Assembly (NCBI RefSeq): GCF_000422265.1
Contig: NZ_KE383812.1
Coordinates: forward strand, 200,091-264,090
DNA length: 64,000 bases
Origin: Kaistella palustris DSM 21579
GTDB taxonomy: Bacteria > Bacteroidota > Bacteroidia > Flavobacteriales > Weeksellaceae
Reading direction: 5' to 3'
The position numbers and the translations under genes are program-made. The first letter of the stretch is position 1. Each line of letters starts with the position of its first letter. Below are positions 43,513 through 53,129 of the stretch, one piece after another. The notes beneath the pieces are model-generated. The model did not search any database. It worked only from the letters and a program-made list of their open reading frames with translations, and was not told where the DNA came from.

Positions 43513-45669
43513 TTATTTCGCGGGCTCCAGGGAAATTGCATAACCGCCGCTGCGTGCCAGTTTCATGGGAAGTTTCGATTTGTTGGTCACCGTTTTTTTG
43601 TAGATTTTATAAGACTGTGGATTCTTGATGTAATCGGCATCATCGCCGTCGGCGTAAACTGTGGCTATGTATTTTTTACCTTTTGGCAGGAAGGCGAAAT
43701 CTACGGTGTAATTCCTGGCATTCTCATCTGTAATTCCGCCGACAAACCACTCATCTTTTCCTTTGGTTTTGCGCGCGGTATGAATGTAATCACCCGGTTC
43801 GGCAGACAGAATTACGGTGTCATCCCAATCGAGCGCGACATCTTTGATGAACTGAAAAGCATCCATATGTCTGGCGTAATTTTCGGGCAGGTCGGCGGCC
43901 ATTTGCAGCGGAGAATACATGACCACGTACAGCGCCAACTGTTTTGCCAAGGTCGTTTTCACAAATCGGGTGTCGCCCGGGAAATAGTAATCCAGTTTTG
44001 TCTGAAAAATCCCCGGCGTATAATCCATCGGGCCGCCCATAAACCTGGTAAAAGGCAAGATGGTCTGGTGATCGGGATTATTTCCGCCAAAGGCTTCGAA
44101 TTCCGTTCCGCGGGCAGCTTCGGCACCGATCCAGTTCGGGTAAGTTCTGCTGAGACCTGTAGGGCGGATGGATTCGTGAGAGTTGACCATAATTTTGTAA
44201 TCATTGGCTTTTTCTACAATTCTTTGGTAATGGTTGATGGTCCATTGCGAAAAATGGTGCTCGCCGCGTGGAATAATATTGCCGACATAACCTGTTTTTA
44301 CAGATTCGTAACCGTATTTGTTCATGAGTTTAAAAGCATCGTCGGCCCATCTTTCATAATTGGTGGCAGAACCGGAAGTTTCGTGGTGCATCATCAGTCT
44401 GATGTTTTTTGAATGCGCGTAATCATTCAGCATTTTAATATCAAAATCCGGATAGGGTGTGATGAAATCGAAAACAAATTCTTTGCTGTGGCCGAACCAG
44501 TCTTCCCAGCCGGTGTTCCAGCCTTCCACAAGTAAAGCATCGAAACCGTTTGCAGAGGCAAAGTCGATGTATTCTTTGACCTTGGTGTTATTAGCAGCGT
44601 GTTTACCGTTGGGCGTCAGTTTAGAAAAATCAGTTTTGCCAATATGTACGTTATTCGCGGTGGAATAAGACCAGTTAGATTTTCCGATGATCATTTCCCA
44701 CCAGACGCCCATGTATTTTGTCGGGTGAATGTAGGAAGTGTCTTTATATTGCGTAGGTTCGTTTAAGTTGAAGATCATTTTTGAAGCCAGAACCTCTTCC
44801 GCTTTCGGTGATACGATAATGGTTCGCCAGGGCGATACCGCAGGTGTTTGGATGTAACCTTTAGCGCCCTGGCCATCGGGAGTTAAATGGGTTTTGAATT
44901 TGAAGTTTTTGGCGTCGAGTTCCAGATTTGCGGCGGCATAGTTTATGAGAGCCGCTTCGGAAATGTTCATGTACAATTGGTCCTTACCTTCTTTTTTAAG
45001 CATTAAAGGCATTTGCACCGCGTTTTTAATTAAAGTCTGCGAGGCGTTACCATCGTAGGAAGTTGGCCATTTTGCGGGCACCTCAGAGAGATTTGAGGTT
45101 TGCGTTTGATATTCTTCGGTATCATAATCTCCGGCCATCCACCATGCTTTCATATCTGTAGGCAGGTCGATTTCGGAATCTTCCTCTTTAATGACGAAAT
45201 AATTCAGATTTTTCTGTTCCGGAAATTCATACCTGAAACCTAAACCATCATTAAACAGACGGAATTTCACTACGATATACCTGTCATTTGCCGGCTGATT
45301 CAGGGTAACTGCGAGCTCATTATAATGATTGACATACGATTTCTTTTCGCCCATCACCGGTTGCCAGGTTTCATTTTTAGAATCATATTTTTCCGCTGTT
45401 TTTGTAAAACCGTTATCTAAATCTTTGCCCTGCTGATTTTTATTTTCTATTTCCGAAGCGAACTGAATATCGCCGTCTTTCAACAGTCTTAATCCTAATT
45501 TAGAATCTTCAATCACCGTTTTACCCTGATATTTTAAATCGTAATACGGAACTCCTTCCTTTAAGTGAAAGTTCATTTCAAATTTTCCGTCGGGGGATTT
45601 TAGCGCCTGTGCATTGAGAGTGAAACTTCCTAACAGAAGGAAAAGTACAGATATTTTTATATTTTTCAT
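43513..45669 (-). CDS. GH97 alpha-glucosidase (SusB-like)
   Basis: A 718-residue secreted glycoside hydrolase of family 97, like SusB, releasing glucose from maltodextrins. It has a signal peptide (ending LNAQ), an N-terminal beta-sandwich (about 20-300) and a TIM barrel (about 310-580) with GVWWEMIIGKSNWSY, LLVEGWNTGWEDW, HHETSGSATNYERW and MVNSHESIRPTGLSRT. The glutamates in these segments are the likely catalytic and calcium-binding residues of the family. A C-terminal beta domain follows. It is the fifth gene of the starch locus, behind a terminator after susF. Confidence 0.92.
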   Translation of the reverse strand: MKNIKISVLFLLLGSFTLNAQALKSPDGKFEMNFHLKEGVPYYDLKYQGKTVIEDSKLGLRLLKDGDIQFASEIENKNQQGKDLDNGFTKTAEKYDSKNETWQPVMGEKKSYVNHYNELAVTLNQPANDRYIVVKFRLFNDGLGFRYEFPEQKNLNYFVIKEEDSEIDLPTDMKAWWMAGDYDTEEYQTQTSNLSEVPAKWPTSYDGNASQTLIKNAVQMPLMLKKEGKDQLYMNISEAALINYAAANLELDAKNFKFKTHLTPDGQGAKGYIQTPAVSPWRTIIVSPKAEEVLASKMIFNLNEPTQYKDTSYIHPTKYMGVWWEMIIGKSNWSYSTANNVHIGKTDFSKLTPNGKHAANNTKVKEYIDFASANGFDALLVEGWNTGWEDWFGHSKEFVFDFITPYPDFDIKMLNDYAHSKNIRLMMHHETSGSATNYERWADDAFKLMNKYGYESVKTGYVGNIIPRGEHHFSQWTINHYQRIVEKANDYKIMVNSHESIRPTGLSRTYPNWIGAEAARGTEFEAFGGNNPDHQTILPFTRFMGGPMDYTPGIFQTKLDYYFPGDTRFVKTTLAKQLALYVVMYSPLQMAADLPENYARHMDAFQFIKDVALDWDDTVILSAEPGDYIHTARKTKGKDEWFVGGITDENARNYTVDFAFLPKGKKYIATVYADGDDADYIKNPQSYKIYKKTVTNKSKLPMKLARSGGYAISLEPAK

Positions 45670-45747
45670 AATGATTTTTTCGAATCAATAAAATTAAAGA
45701 AAATGGCAGTGAAAAGCAATTATTTACAGTCTCTTTCTTATTTGCAT

Positions 45748-45780
45748 AAAAAAAAACTGCTGCTAAAAAAGCAACAGTTT
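45748..45780 (-). terminator. Terminator between susF and GH97
   Basis: On the minus strand AACTGTTGCT pairs with AGCAGCAGTT (one G-T) around TTTTT, then a long T run. It begins 25 bases after the susF stop. The binding genes susC-F may therefore be made in excess of the enzymes. Confidence 0.7.
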
Positions 45781-45804
45781 CATTTCTATCAAATTAAAAA
45801 ATTC

Positions 45805-47253
45805 TTATTGAGGAGTTACCTTATAAGTTCCCAATTTTATGTTGGCGGTAATTTTGTACATCGCGTTACCACCGCTGTATTTTATGTTATCATTGTCGCC
45901 TTTGGGACCGAGGAAACCTGAGTTTCCGCCGGTATGGATATTCGCCCATTCCAAATCGCCCCAGGCCTGCTGACCGATAAATTTAAATTCAGAATTATCC
46001 GGAATTGCGATCGTATATTCGTATATGCCATCGCCAACCTGCTCCATTGGGATCGCAGTTGCAGCATCCCAACCCTGAAGTGAACCTACCAGATAAATAT
46101 TGGTCGGTAAGGCAGGGATCGCCGAAGGAGTAACGGTAATGTCACGCGAATTCTGGTCGATTGTAATTTTGTAAAGTCCGGAATTGCCTGTGAATTTAAT
46201 ATTCTCGCTTCCTGAAGGTTCCAGGTTTGCTGACCATGTTGCAAAATACTTGTAAGAATCATTGATCCCAGAAGCATTTAAGCTGTAGTTAATCGGATTC
46301 CAGTCCATCTGCCCCAGAAAACGGAATTCACCGTTGTTTTCGAGGTAAGTATAGATTTCAGAAATCTCGTTATTTTGGTTCAGCAGCTGTGCATGAGGCG
46401 CATCCCAACCCACTGCAGTTCCGCCACCTACAAGATAGAAAGGTACGTATGCGGGTTGGTAAGGAGTTACCTTAAATGTTACCACGTCGGAAGTTTTGGT
46501 AATTGTTCCACCCGCGGACACAGTTGTTGCCGTCACCCGGATATCCATTTCAGATGCTACACCGACAGGCAAGCCCAGTTTCAGTACGGCGTCATTCAGA
46601 TCAAAATTGGTCCAGACCAGCTCCTGTACATTCTGGGTAGTTCCGGCGGATACAAAATCACTTGAGCCTTTCGGTGCGATCTCCACATTGTAGTCTGCAT
46701 TTACGCCATACATATAATCCACCCACGTTACGGTAGTTGCTGTAGCCAATGGATTCGCAGCATCCAAAACCAAATTGAGTCCTGCGGTTGGGTTGGTGAT
46801 CACAGGTTTATCAACCGGATAAGGTGTGATATTAAATGAAACCGTGTTGGATACCAGTTTTGAACCATCGGTTGCGGGCACTTCAACCCTGAAATACACC
46901 TGCTTTGCTTCATAAGGTGAAAAACCTGCCTGCAGCAATGCATTATTGAGTTCACCAACAGTCACAGCGAAAGTATGGTCTTTGGTGGTACCAAATGTAA
47001 CCGGAGTTTTAAAGTCTTCGGTTGCCGACATCATAATGGTATAGTTCTGGGTAGATCCCACACTTTCGTCCCATACAAGGCGGAATGTATTATTCTCCAT
47101 GGTTGGATACAGCACGTTGCTTCCCAAACTCGTATCATAAAGTTTAAAGGAAGGTTCCGGTGAACCTGTGATGGCGAAATCATCATTTCTACACGAAGTT
47201 AAAAACATGGGTATCAAAAGAGATACAAGTAAAAATTTTAATATATTTTTCAT
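45805..47253 (-). CDS. SusF/SusE-type surface starch-binding lipoprotein
   Basis: A 482-residue lipoprotein with the lipobox FLTSC (Cys20) followed by R-N-D-D, suiting surface export. It has two N-terminal Ig-like/SusE-type domains (about 30-275). Two starch-binding-like modules follow at about 280-390 (FRFLGQMDWNPINYS) and 395-482 (FKFIGQQAWGDLEWANI, NSGFLGPKGDND). Aromatic residues in these modules (W, Y) are placed as in carbohydrate-binding folds. It is a longer relative of the next upstream gene. Its role is probably to hold starch at the surface for the SusCD channel. Confidence 0.82.
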   Translation of the reverse strand: MKNILKFLLVSLLIPMFLTSCRNDDFAITGSPEPSFKLYDTSLGSNVLYPTMENNTFRLVWDESVGSTQNYTIMMSATEDFKTPVTFGTTKDHTFAVTVGELNNALLQAGFSPYEAKQVYFRVEVPATDGSKLVSNTVSFNITPYPVDKPVITNPTAGLNLVLDAANPLATATTVTWVDYMYGVNADYNVEIAPKGSSDFVSAGTTQNVQELVWTNFDLNDAVLKLGLPVGVASEMDIRVTATTVSAGGTITKTSDVVTFKVTPYQPAYVPFYLVGGGTAVGWDAPHAQLLNQNNEISEIYTYLENNGEFRFLGQMDWNPINYSLNASGINDSYKYFATWSANLEPSGSENIKFTGNSGLYKITIDQNSRDITVTPSAIPALPTNIYLVGSLQGWDAATAIPMEQVGDGIYEYTIAIPDNSEFKFIGQQAWGDLEWANIHTGGNSGFLGPKGDNDNIKYSGGNAMYKITANIKLGTYKVTPQ

Positions 47254-47264
47254 AGTGGTTCGTG

Positions 47265-48395
47265 TTATAATTTAACGATTGAGTAAGTTCCGGCTTTCAG
47301 ATTCACGGTTACTTTGTAATTGGAACCGTCGCCCTCGAAAGCTATATTTCCGTTGTCGCCTTTTGGTCCAAGGAAACCGGAATTTCCTGAGTTATCTTTC
47401 AGGATATTTCCCCATTCCAAATTACCCCAGGATTTCTGGCCAAGGAATTTAAATTCTGTACCTGCACCTAAAGTAGTGGTGTACTCAAAAACTCCTGTAG
47501 CCGTTTTGGTCATTTCCAACGGGTTGGCTTCGTTCCAGCCATTTACAGTACCTACCATATAAACTGCAGGAACATCATAATCAAATACCGGCGAAGCAGA
47601 AATATCCAAAGTCTGTTTTCCTGTTGCCGCATCAATAGTAATTTTATAAATTCCGGTCGCGCCGCTGAATTTCATATTTTCCTCGCCGTCTGCAGAAATT
47701 GTCGCCGGAACCTGCTTGAAGTATTTGTAATCATCTTTAATTCCGGGCGCATCAATACTGTAATTGATAGGATTCCAGTCCTGCTGGCCCAAAAATCTGA
47801 ACGATTTACCCTGTTCCAAATAGGTATAAATATAAGAAAAGCTCGATTCCTTGTAAAGCAGCTGTGCATTCTGAGAAGTCCAGCCCACATAAGAAGCATC
47901 ACCTACCAGATAGAAGGAAGGATAAACCAATTCATACGGAGTCACCATCATAGTGGTCACGTTGGATGTCGCAGTTAAAAAACGTGGAGTGGTTCCCAAA
48001 AAGGAAATCACCCGCAAATACATCTTACCGGCTACATTAGCAGGAAGACCAATCGCCTGGGCAGCTTTATTCAGCTGTTCTGCGGAATAAGTAACCGTTC
48101 TCACAGACTGGTTTACAGTTCCCAGTTCATAAGGTGCAGTAAATTCGGCATCGCCGGACGCCTGTATCGCATAACTTACTTCGGTTGGAGCCGAATAAGT
48201 TGCAGTTTGCCACGCCAGCGTAACAGCAGGGTTATTGGCAAAGTTACCGTCTAGAACAACCGATTCCGCAGAAAGGTCCAAAATCATAGGAGCTCCCTGG
48301 TTTTCGACTGTCAACATATCTCGATCCGAACACGCATAAATGCTGAAAACCGCAATTAGCGCCAGAATCATTTTTGTGAAAATATTTTTTTTCAT
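47265..48395 (-). CDS. SusE-type surface starch-binding lipoprotein
   Basis: A 376-residue lipoprotein with the lipobox SIYAC (Cys22) followed by S-D-R-D. One SusE-type domain lies at about 35-155. Two carbohydrate-binding modules follow, at about 160-270 (FRFLGQQDWNPINYS) and 275-376 (FKFLGQKSWGNLEWGNI, SGFLGPKGDNGN). The two modules are closely similar to those of the downstream SusF-type protein, so the pair arose by duplication, with one SusE domain fewer here. It sits 19 bases after susD and 11 bases before susF. Confidence 0.85.
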   Translation of the reverse strand: MKKNIFTKMILALIAVFSIYACSDRDMLTVENQGAPMILDLSAESVVLDGNFANNPAVTLAWQTATYSAPTEVSYAIQASGDAEFTAPYELGTVNQSVRTVTYSAEQLNKAAQAIGLPANVAGKMYLRVISFLGTTPRFLTATSNVTTMMVTPYELVYPSFYLVGDASYVGWTSQNAQLLYKESSFSYIYTYLEQGKSFRFLGQQDWNPINYSIDAPGIKDDYKYFKQVPATISADGEENMKFSGATGIYKITIDAATGKQTLDISASPVFDYDVPAVYMVGTVNGWNEANPLEMTKTATGVFEYTTTLGAGTEFKFLGQKSWGNLEWGNILKDNSGNSGFLGPKGDNGNIAFEGDGSNYKVTVNLKAGTYSIVKL

Positions 48396-48414
48396 TTTAA
48401 ATTCAATTTAAATA

Positions 48415-50067
48415 TTAATAACCGGAATTCTGCTCAAGGTTAGGATTTGCAATAATATCTTTTGCAGGGATCGGGTACAGATTGCGGTAACTTGCCACAG
48501 AAGCGCCGTCTTTTACACCTCCTTTCCAGGGCCATAAGTAATCACCTGTGGTGAATTTTCCGAAACGGATAAGATCTGTTCTTCTGGTCATTTCCCAACT
48601 AAGTTCACGTGCTCTTTCATCAAGAATATTGCTTAGCGTGATGGAAGTAAAAGGAACCGCGTGGGCTCTTGTCCGGATCGCATTCACGTAATTCAAAGCT
48701 GTAGTGGCTGAACCGTTTCCGCCGCGCAGCGTTGCCTCAGCATACATTAAATATATATCTGCCAATCGGTAAAGTGGCATATCGGCATCTACGTAGTTCC
48801 CGCCCGGATCATTTCCAGGCTGCCCGTTGCTTTTTATGTTTTTGTATTTAATGAAAGCATAACCATCGGTAAATGCGCCTAGATCATTGATCTCCAAATT
48901 CTGGCCATCGGTAAAGAATCTTCCTCTGACGTCGGAACCATCCGCAGGAAACAATCCTACAAAGGCTTTGGTCGTTCTTAAACCACCCCAACCTCCGGTA
49001 GGAATCCCGAATGCTACAGGATCCATCTTGGCACCACCAACTGCAGCGTGAACCATATAAGTAGTACCGCCATTGGTTCTGGTATTTACGCCATCAAAAT
49101 TGATTGAAAGGATGTTCTCGGGATTATTAACGTCATTGTCTGCAAGGAAAAGACTTTCGTAGCTGATGTCTTTCGGGATTGTGTTATCCGGATTATTTGG
49201 GTCATCAACCTGAATAATTTTATTCTTTAAAGAATATCCGGCAGCAATAACTTTGCTGGTGTAGGTAATAACCTCATTGTTCCGGGCCTGACCTGTATAA
49301 ACAGTTGAATTTAGATAAAGTCTTGACAGGAGCGACCACGCAGCGGCTTTGTCTGCTCTTCCGTACTGGTTCGTTCTGGGATCTTTTAATTCATCAGCAC
49401 ATGCAAGCAGTTCGGCCTCAACATATTTAAAAAGGTCAGCTCTTACGATTCGTTGCGGCGGGGTTGTAGATCCCGGCAAGAAGTTCTCGTCCACAAAAGG
49501 AACGTTCCCAAAAAGATCCAGCGCGTGATAGTACGACTGAGCCCTCAGGAATTTCGCTTCTGCACGCATATATTTGGCTTCTTTCAGATTGTCGCCGGTT
49601 ATACCGTTTGCGGCAAGTTTTTCGTCGCTTGTATTTCTGATGAACTCGTTGGCAGTAGCGATTTCTGTAAAAATTCTGTAATACAGGCCACCGATGAATT
49701 CGTTGGATGAATCCCAGCTCATTTTGTGAATGGTTTGCAAAGTACCATCATTCCAGCCAATTACAGCTTCATCCGTAGGGATCACCTGCATGGTGAACAG
49801 CAGTCGTGTATATTGCGAGAAACCACCATCAATTCCATTGATATCGGAACTACCGTCGCCGCCTTCCTGTCCGCCTACAGCTAAACCGCCATAAACTTTT
49901 GCCAAAGCATTGGGATAATTTGCAAAATCTGAATAAACACTCAGGGAAGTAACATCTGTGATAGGCTCTCTGCGGAGATCATCCACACAGGATACTGCCG
50001 AAAACAACATTATGGCAGAAGCTGCTCCCGCAATAATATTTCTAAAATTTATTTTATTTGATTTCAT
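48415..50067 (-). CDS. SusD-like nutrient-binding lipoprotein
   Basis: A 550-residue RagB/SusD family lipoprotein with the lipobox SAVSC (Cys27) followed by V-D-D-L. The helical body has the family segments RREPITDVTSLSVYSDF, AKYMRAEAKFLRAQSYYHAL and PQRIVRADLFKYVEAEL. The C-terminal end is LYPIPAKDIIANPNLEQNSGY, the usual closing of SusD proteins. It is the lid over the SusC channel and binds the glycan. It follows susC by 12 bases, the usual tight pairing. Confidence 0.93.
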   Translation of the reverse strand: MKSNKINFRNIIAGAASAIMLFSAVSCVDDLRREPITDVTSLSVYSDFANYPNALAKVYGGLAVGGQEGGDGSSDINGIDGGFSQYTRLLFTMQVIPTDEAVIGWNDGTLQTIHKMSWDSSNEFIGGLYYRIFTEIATANEFIRNTSDEKLAANGITGDNLKEAKYMRAEAKFLRAQSYYHALDLFGNVPFVDENFLPGSTTPPQRIVRADLFKYVEAELLACADELKDPRTNQYGRADKAAAWSLLSRLYLNSTVYTGQARNNEVITYTSKVIAAGYSLKNKIIQVDDPNNPDNTIPKDISYESLFLADNDVNNPENILSINFDGVNTRTNGGTTYMVHAAVGGAKMDPVAFGIPTGGWGGLRTTKAFVGLFPADGSDVRGRFFTDGQNLEINDLGAFTDGYAFIKYKNIKSNGQPGNDPGGNYVDADMPLYRLADIYLMYAEATLRGGNGSATTALNYVNAIRTRAHAVPFTSITLSNILDERARELSWEMTRRTDLIRFGKFTTGDYLWPWKGGVKDGASVASYRNLYPIPAKDIIANPNLEQNSGY

Positions 50068-50079
50068 TTTTTGTTTTAA

Positions 50080-52818
50080 TTAAAATTGAAAATTAAGACC
50101 TAGTGAGTACACTCTCGGCATTTGATAGTAACCGTTGTCGATTCCATTGAATACTTCAGGATCAATTCCTGTGTAGTCTGTAATCACGAATACGTTCTGT
50201 GCCATGGCGTAAACTCTCAGGTTACTGCCCGCTCCCATAAACTGACCAAAGTTATAACCAAGGTTCACATTATCGAGTCTGAAGAACGAAGCGTCTTCCA
50301 CAAAAATATCGGAATAATACTGTGGAACCGCAAACTTATAATTCACTGCTGATGAATAAACGTTTTGTAAATAATCATTTGTAGATGCAGACTGCAAAGA
50401 ACTGTTGGCTGCAGGGTTATTGTATACATAATTGCCTAAAACCGCTCTGGCACTTAAACCAAAATCCCAGTTTTTGTGTGTGAGCTTGGTATTAAAACCC
50501 AGGATCGCATCCGGTGTGGTAGATTTGTAGTAGTACATATCATTTGCATTTACGACGCCGTCCTGGTTTCGGTCTGCATATACTCCCGACATCGGTTTGC
50601 CGCTGGAATCATAAAGCTGCTGATATACAAGGAATGAGTTTGGCGCATGACCTACTGCCTGAGCCTGGATCGTATTTCCTACCCCGCCGGAAATTCCACC
50701 GACCGGAATAAGGAATGTGTCATTGGCCTGTGCAAGAAGGTTGGTGATCTCGGGTTGGTAGTGCGTCGCATTGAAGCTTACCTCCCACGTAGTGTTCTCG
50801 TTTTTCACAGGAACTACAGTGATTGATCCTTCAATACCTTTGTTCTCCATATTACCCACGTTCAGTAAGTTGTGGTTACTTAAATCACCTGCTGCGATAG
50901 GAGAATCTACAAGAAGATCTTTAGTTTTCTTCTGGAAGATATCGATCGATCCTGTAATTCTGTTATTGATGAAACCAAAATCCAAACCTAAATTTTCGGT
51001 GGTAGTCGTTTCCCACGTGAGGTTTGGGTTGTAAATATTCGCGCGGTACATATTGTAAAAATTAGTCCCGAACTGGTAAAGTGCACCGGTTGCACTCAGG
51101 TTATAGGCAGCAAATGCCGGATAGTTGTTTGGATTATTTCCTACACCCAATTCCTGCTGACCTGTTTTACCCCAGCCCGCTCTCAGTTTAAGTGTGCTGA
51201 TGGCAGAAACGTCTTTCAGGAAGTTTTCTTCGTTGATTTTCCACGCTGCAGAAACTCCTGGGAAATTTCCCCAGACATTATCTAAAGTGCCGTTGTAAAA
51301 ACGTGAAGAGCCATCTCTTCTTATCGAAGCCGATACGATGTATTTGTTATCAATAGTAAAGATTGCACGGCCGTAGAACGAAAGCAGGGTATTGTTGGTT
51401 TCAAAGTCTTTACCTACCGTATTTTCGCCGGTTCCCTTAAAAGTTGCCGCACCGGGAATGCTTGTATAGAAATCCTGATAAGCGTAACCCGCGGTTAGAT
51501 CAACGCCTGTATTAATTGCGTTGATGGTTTTAGTATAGTTAAAATAAGTTTCCAGCAACTTATTTTTCTTCTCCATCGTATATTGGCTAACACTGCCTTT
51601 GTCATTGAAACCTGCTCTGTAGAGGGCATTGACTTTTTTCTGACCTGTACTTTTGGTATAATCATAACCGGCATTCACATTAAAATGAAGATCCGGCAGG
51701 AAATGCAGTTTATAATCCAACTGCACATTCCCAAGTCCGCGCCATACCGAAGAAACATCATGAATTCCATTTAACAGAGAAATGGGGTTTGAATTGGAGT
51801 TCGCATTGAAACCTGAACCCAAAAGCCACTCATAGTAACCTCCGTAATTAGAATTACCCGAGTATACATCCTGCGTAGGATCGAAGTATGTCGCATTGTT
51901 GATGACTCCGCCGTCTACAAATCGGTTATCGGTAAAAGTACCTTTCAGATTTACGTTCACGGTCAAGTGGTTATCAAATAATTTTGGGCTTAAGTTTAAA
52001 CCTGCAGAGCTTCTCCGGAAATTATTTGTTTTTACGATACCGTTCTGCTCATTGTACCCAAGCGACAGTCTGTACGGCAATTTTTTAATACCGCCCGAAA
52101 GCGCAATATTATTGTCAGTTCCCCAGGCAGCCTGATAGATCAGATCCTGCCAGTTCGTATTGGCAGTTCCTAAACGGTCTTTATAAGAATCAGCGGCGTA
52201 AGAATTTACGAAATCCCTGAACTGATCACCCGTCAGCACATCAGCTTCGCCCATTTTTGTGGAAACCGACGCAAGGCTTGAAAAGTTAACTTTCAGTCTT
52301 CCTGCCGAACCTTTTTTGGTAGTGATCAAAATAACACCATTGGTAGCTCTGTTACCATAAATGGCTGTAGATGACGCATCTTTCAGAATGTCGAAAGTCT
52401 CGATGTCATTTGGGTTGATCAGCGAAAGCGGATCCGAAGCACCGTTGACACCAGTAAAATCCTGTGGAACTCCATCGATAACGATCAGCGGAGAATTGCT
52501 ACCGTTCAAAGAAGAAGTACCTCGCACCCGGATAGATGATCCTGCACCCGGCGCACCACTGTTTGACGTAATTTGAACACCGGGCGTTTTCCCCTGGATC
52601 AACTGCGCAGGAGAAGTGGCTCCACCGTTAAAATCTTTCGAAGAAATAGAAGAGATCGAACCGGTTACGTCGGTTTTCTTCTGTTTCCCATAACCAATCA
52701 GCACAACCTGCTCTATATCGGCGGTCTTAACTGAATCTTGGGTTTGTGCCTGTAACATTGATCCCGCGAATAGTAAAAAAGCGGGCGCAATTTTCAAAAC
52801 TGTCGTATAGTTTCTCAC
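50080..52818 (-). CDS. SusC-like TonB-dependent outer membrane transporter
   Basis: A 912-residue TonB-dependent transporter for starch oligosaccharides. A signal peptide (ending LQAQ) is followed directly by the plug: IEQVVLIGYGKQKKTDVTGS, PGVQITSNSGAPGAGSSIRV, PLIVIDGVPQDF, AIYGNRATNGVILITTKKG. From about 170 on it is a beta barrel ending in LNFQF. The N-terminal carboxypeptidase-D-like domain present in many SusC proteins is missing here. The start codon is GTG at 52816-52818. No in-frame ATG or other usual start exists between it and the upstream stop. Confidence 0.9.
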   Translation of the reverse strand: MRNYTTVLKIAPAFLLFAGSMLQAQTQDSVKTADIEQVVLIGYGKQKKTDVTGSISSISSKDFNGGATSPAQLIQGKTPGVQITSNSGAPGAGSSIRVRGTSSLNGSNSPLIVIDGVPQDFTGVNGASDPLSLINPNDIETFDILKDASSTAIYGNRATNGVILITTKKGSAGRLKVNFSSLASVSTKMGEADVLTGDQFRDFVNSYAADSYKDRLGTANTNWQDLIYQAAWGTDNNIALSGGIKKLPYRLSLGYNEQNGIVKTNNFRRSSAGLNLSPKLFDNHLTVNVNLKGTFTDNRFVDGGVINNATYFDPTQDVYSGNSNYGGYYEWLLGSGFNANSNSNPISLLNGIHDVSSVWRGLGNVQLDYKLHFLPDLHFNVNAGYDYTKSTGQKKVNALYRAGFNDKGSVSQYTMEKKNKLLETYFNYTKTINAINTGVDLTAGYAYQDFYTSIPGAATFKGTGENTVGKDFETNNTLLSFYGRAIFTIDNKYIVSASIRRDGSSRFYNGTLDNVWGNFPGVSAAWKINEENFLKDVSAISTLKLRAGWGKTGQQELGVGNNPNNYPAFAAYNLSATGALYQFGTNFYNMYRANIYNPNLTWETTTTENLGLDFGFINNRITGSIDIFQKKTKDLLVDSPIAAGDLSNHNLLNVGNMENKGIEGSITVVPVKNENTTWEVSFNATHYQPEITNLLAQANDTFLIPVGGISGGVGNTIQAQAVGHAPNSFLVYQQLYDSSGKPMSGVYADRNQDGVVNANDMYYYKSTTPDAILGFNTKLTHKNWDFGLSARAVLGNYVYNNPAANSSLQSASTNDYLQNVYSSAVNYKFAVPQYYSDIFVEDASFFRLDNVNLGYNFGQFMGAGSNLRVYAMAQNVFVITDYTGIDPEVFNGIDNGYYQMPRVYSLGLNFQF

Positions 52819-53129
52819 AAAAATAAAATTTAGGATTAATATTTAGTACATATCAACTGCTCGTAAAGAAGCGTTGCAATTTAAACAATTTTCCACCCAT
52901 TTTTCGAATATTGGTAATAATCTTCAGTTTTACTGACTTGAATCATATAAGGAACGTTAATTTTAAACTAAACAACGCCCTGTTTAAGAAATTTTATAAC
53001 GCTGGCCGCACTTATTTATTTGATTTTATCCCGAAGTTAAACCACCGTTTAACAAATTATGATCGCTGTCCCTGGGATTTGCTCCGAATTAAAAAACAGA
53101 AACCCTTATCTTTGCAAAAATTAAGAAAA
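52819..53129. other. Divergent intergenic region between susC and metG
   Basis: This 311-base gap holds both promoters. On the metG side TATCTTTG is clear. On the susC side the minus strand reads TATTTTTG, whose last G is the first base of the GTG start codon. The remainder is AT-rich, with no hairpin, repeat or clear operator I can identify, and no short gene that looks real. Confidence 0.5.
53107..53114 (+). promoter_or_regulatory. -7 element of metG
   Basis: TATCTTTG is an exact TAnnTTTG match, 15 bases before the metG ATG at 53130. A TTTG lies at 53078-53081, 25 bases away, somewhat far for a -33 box. It lies inside the longer frame and argues against a start before 53130. Confidence 0.5.

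Noticed and set aside
43360-44412. A 350-residue open frame on the plus strand opposite the GH97 gene
   Set aside because: It is antisense to a well-supported GH97 enzyme, begins inside repeats, and its composition is not protein-like.
52911-53129. 73-residue N-terminal extension of MetRS
   Set aside because: It crosses the promoter motif and does not resemble the family.
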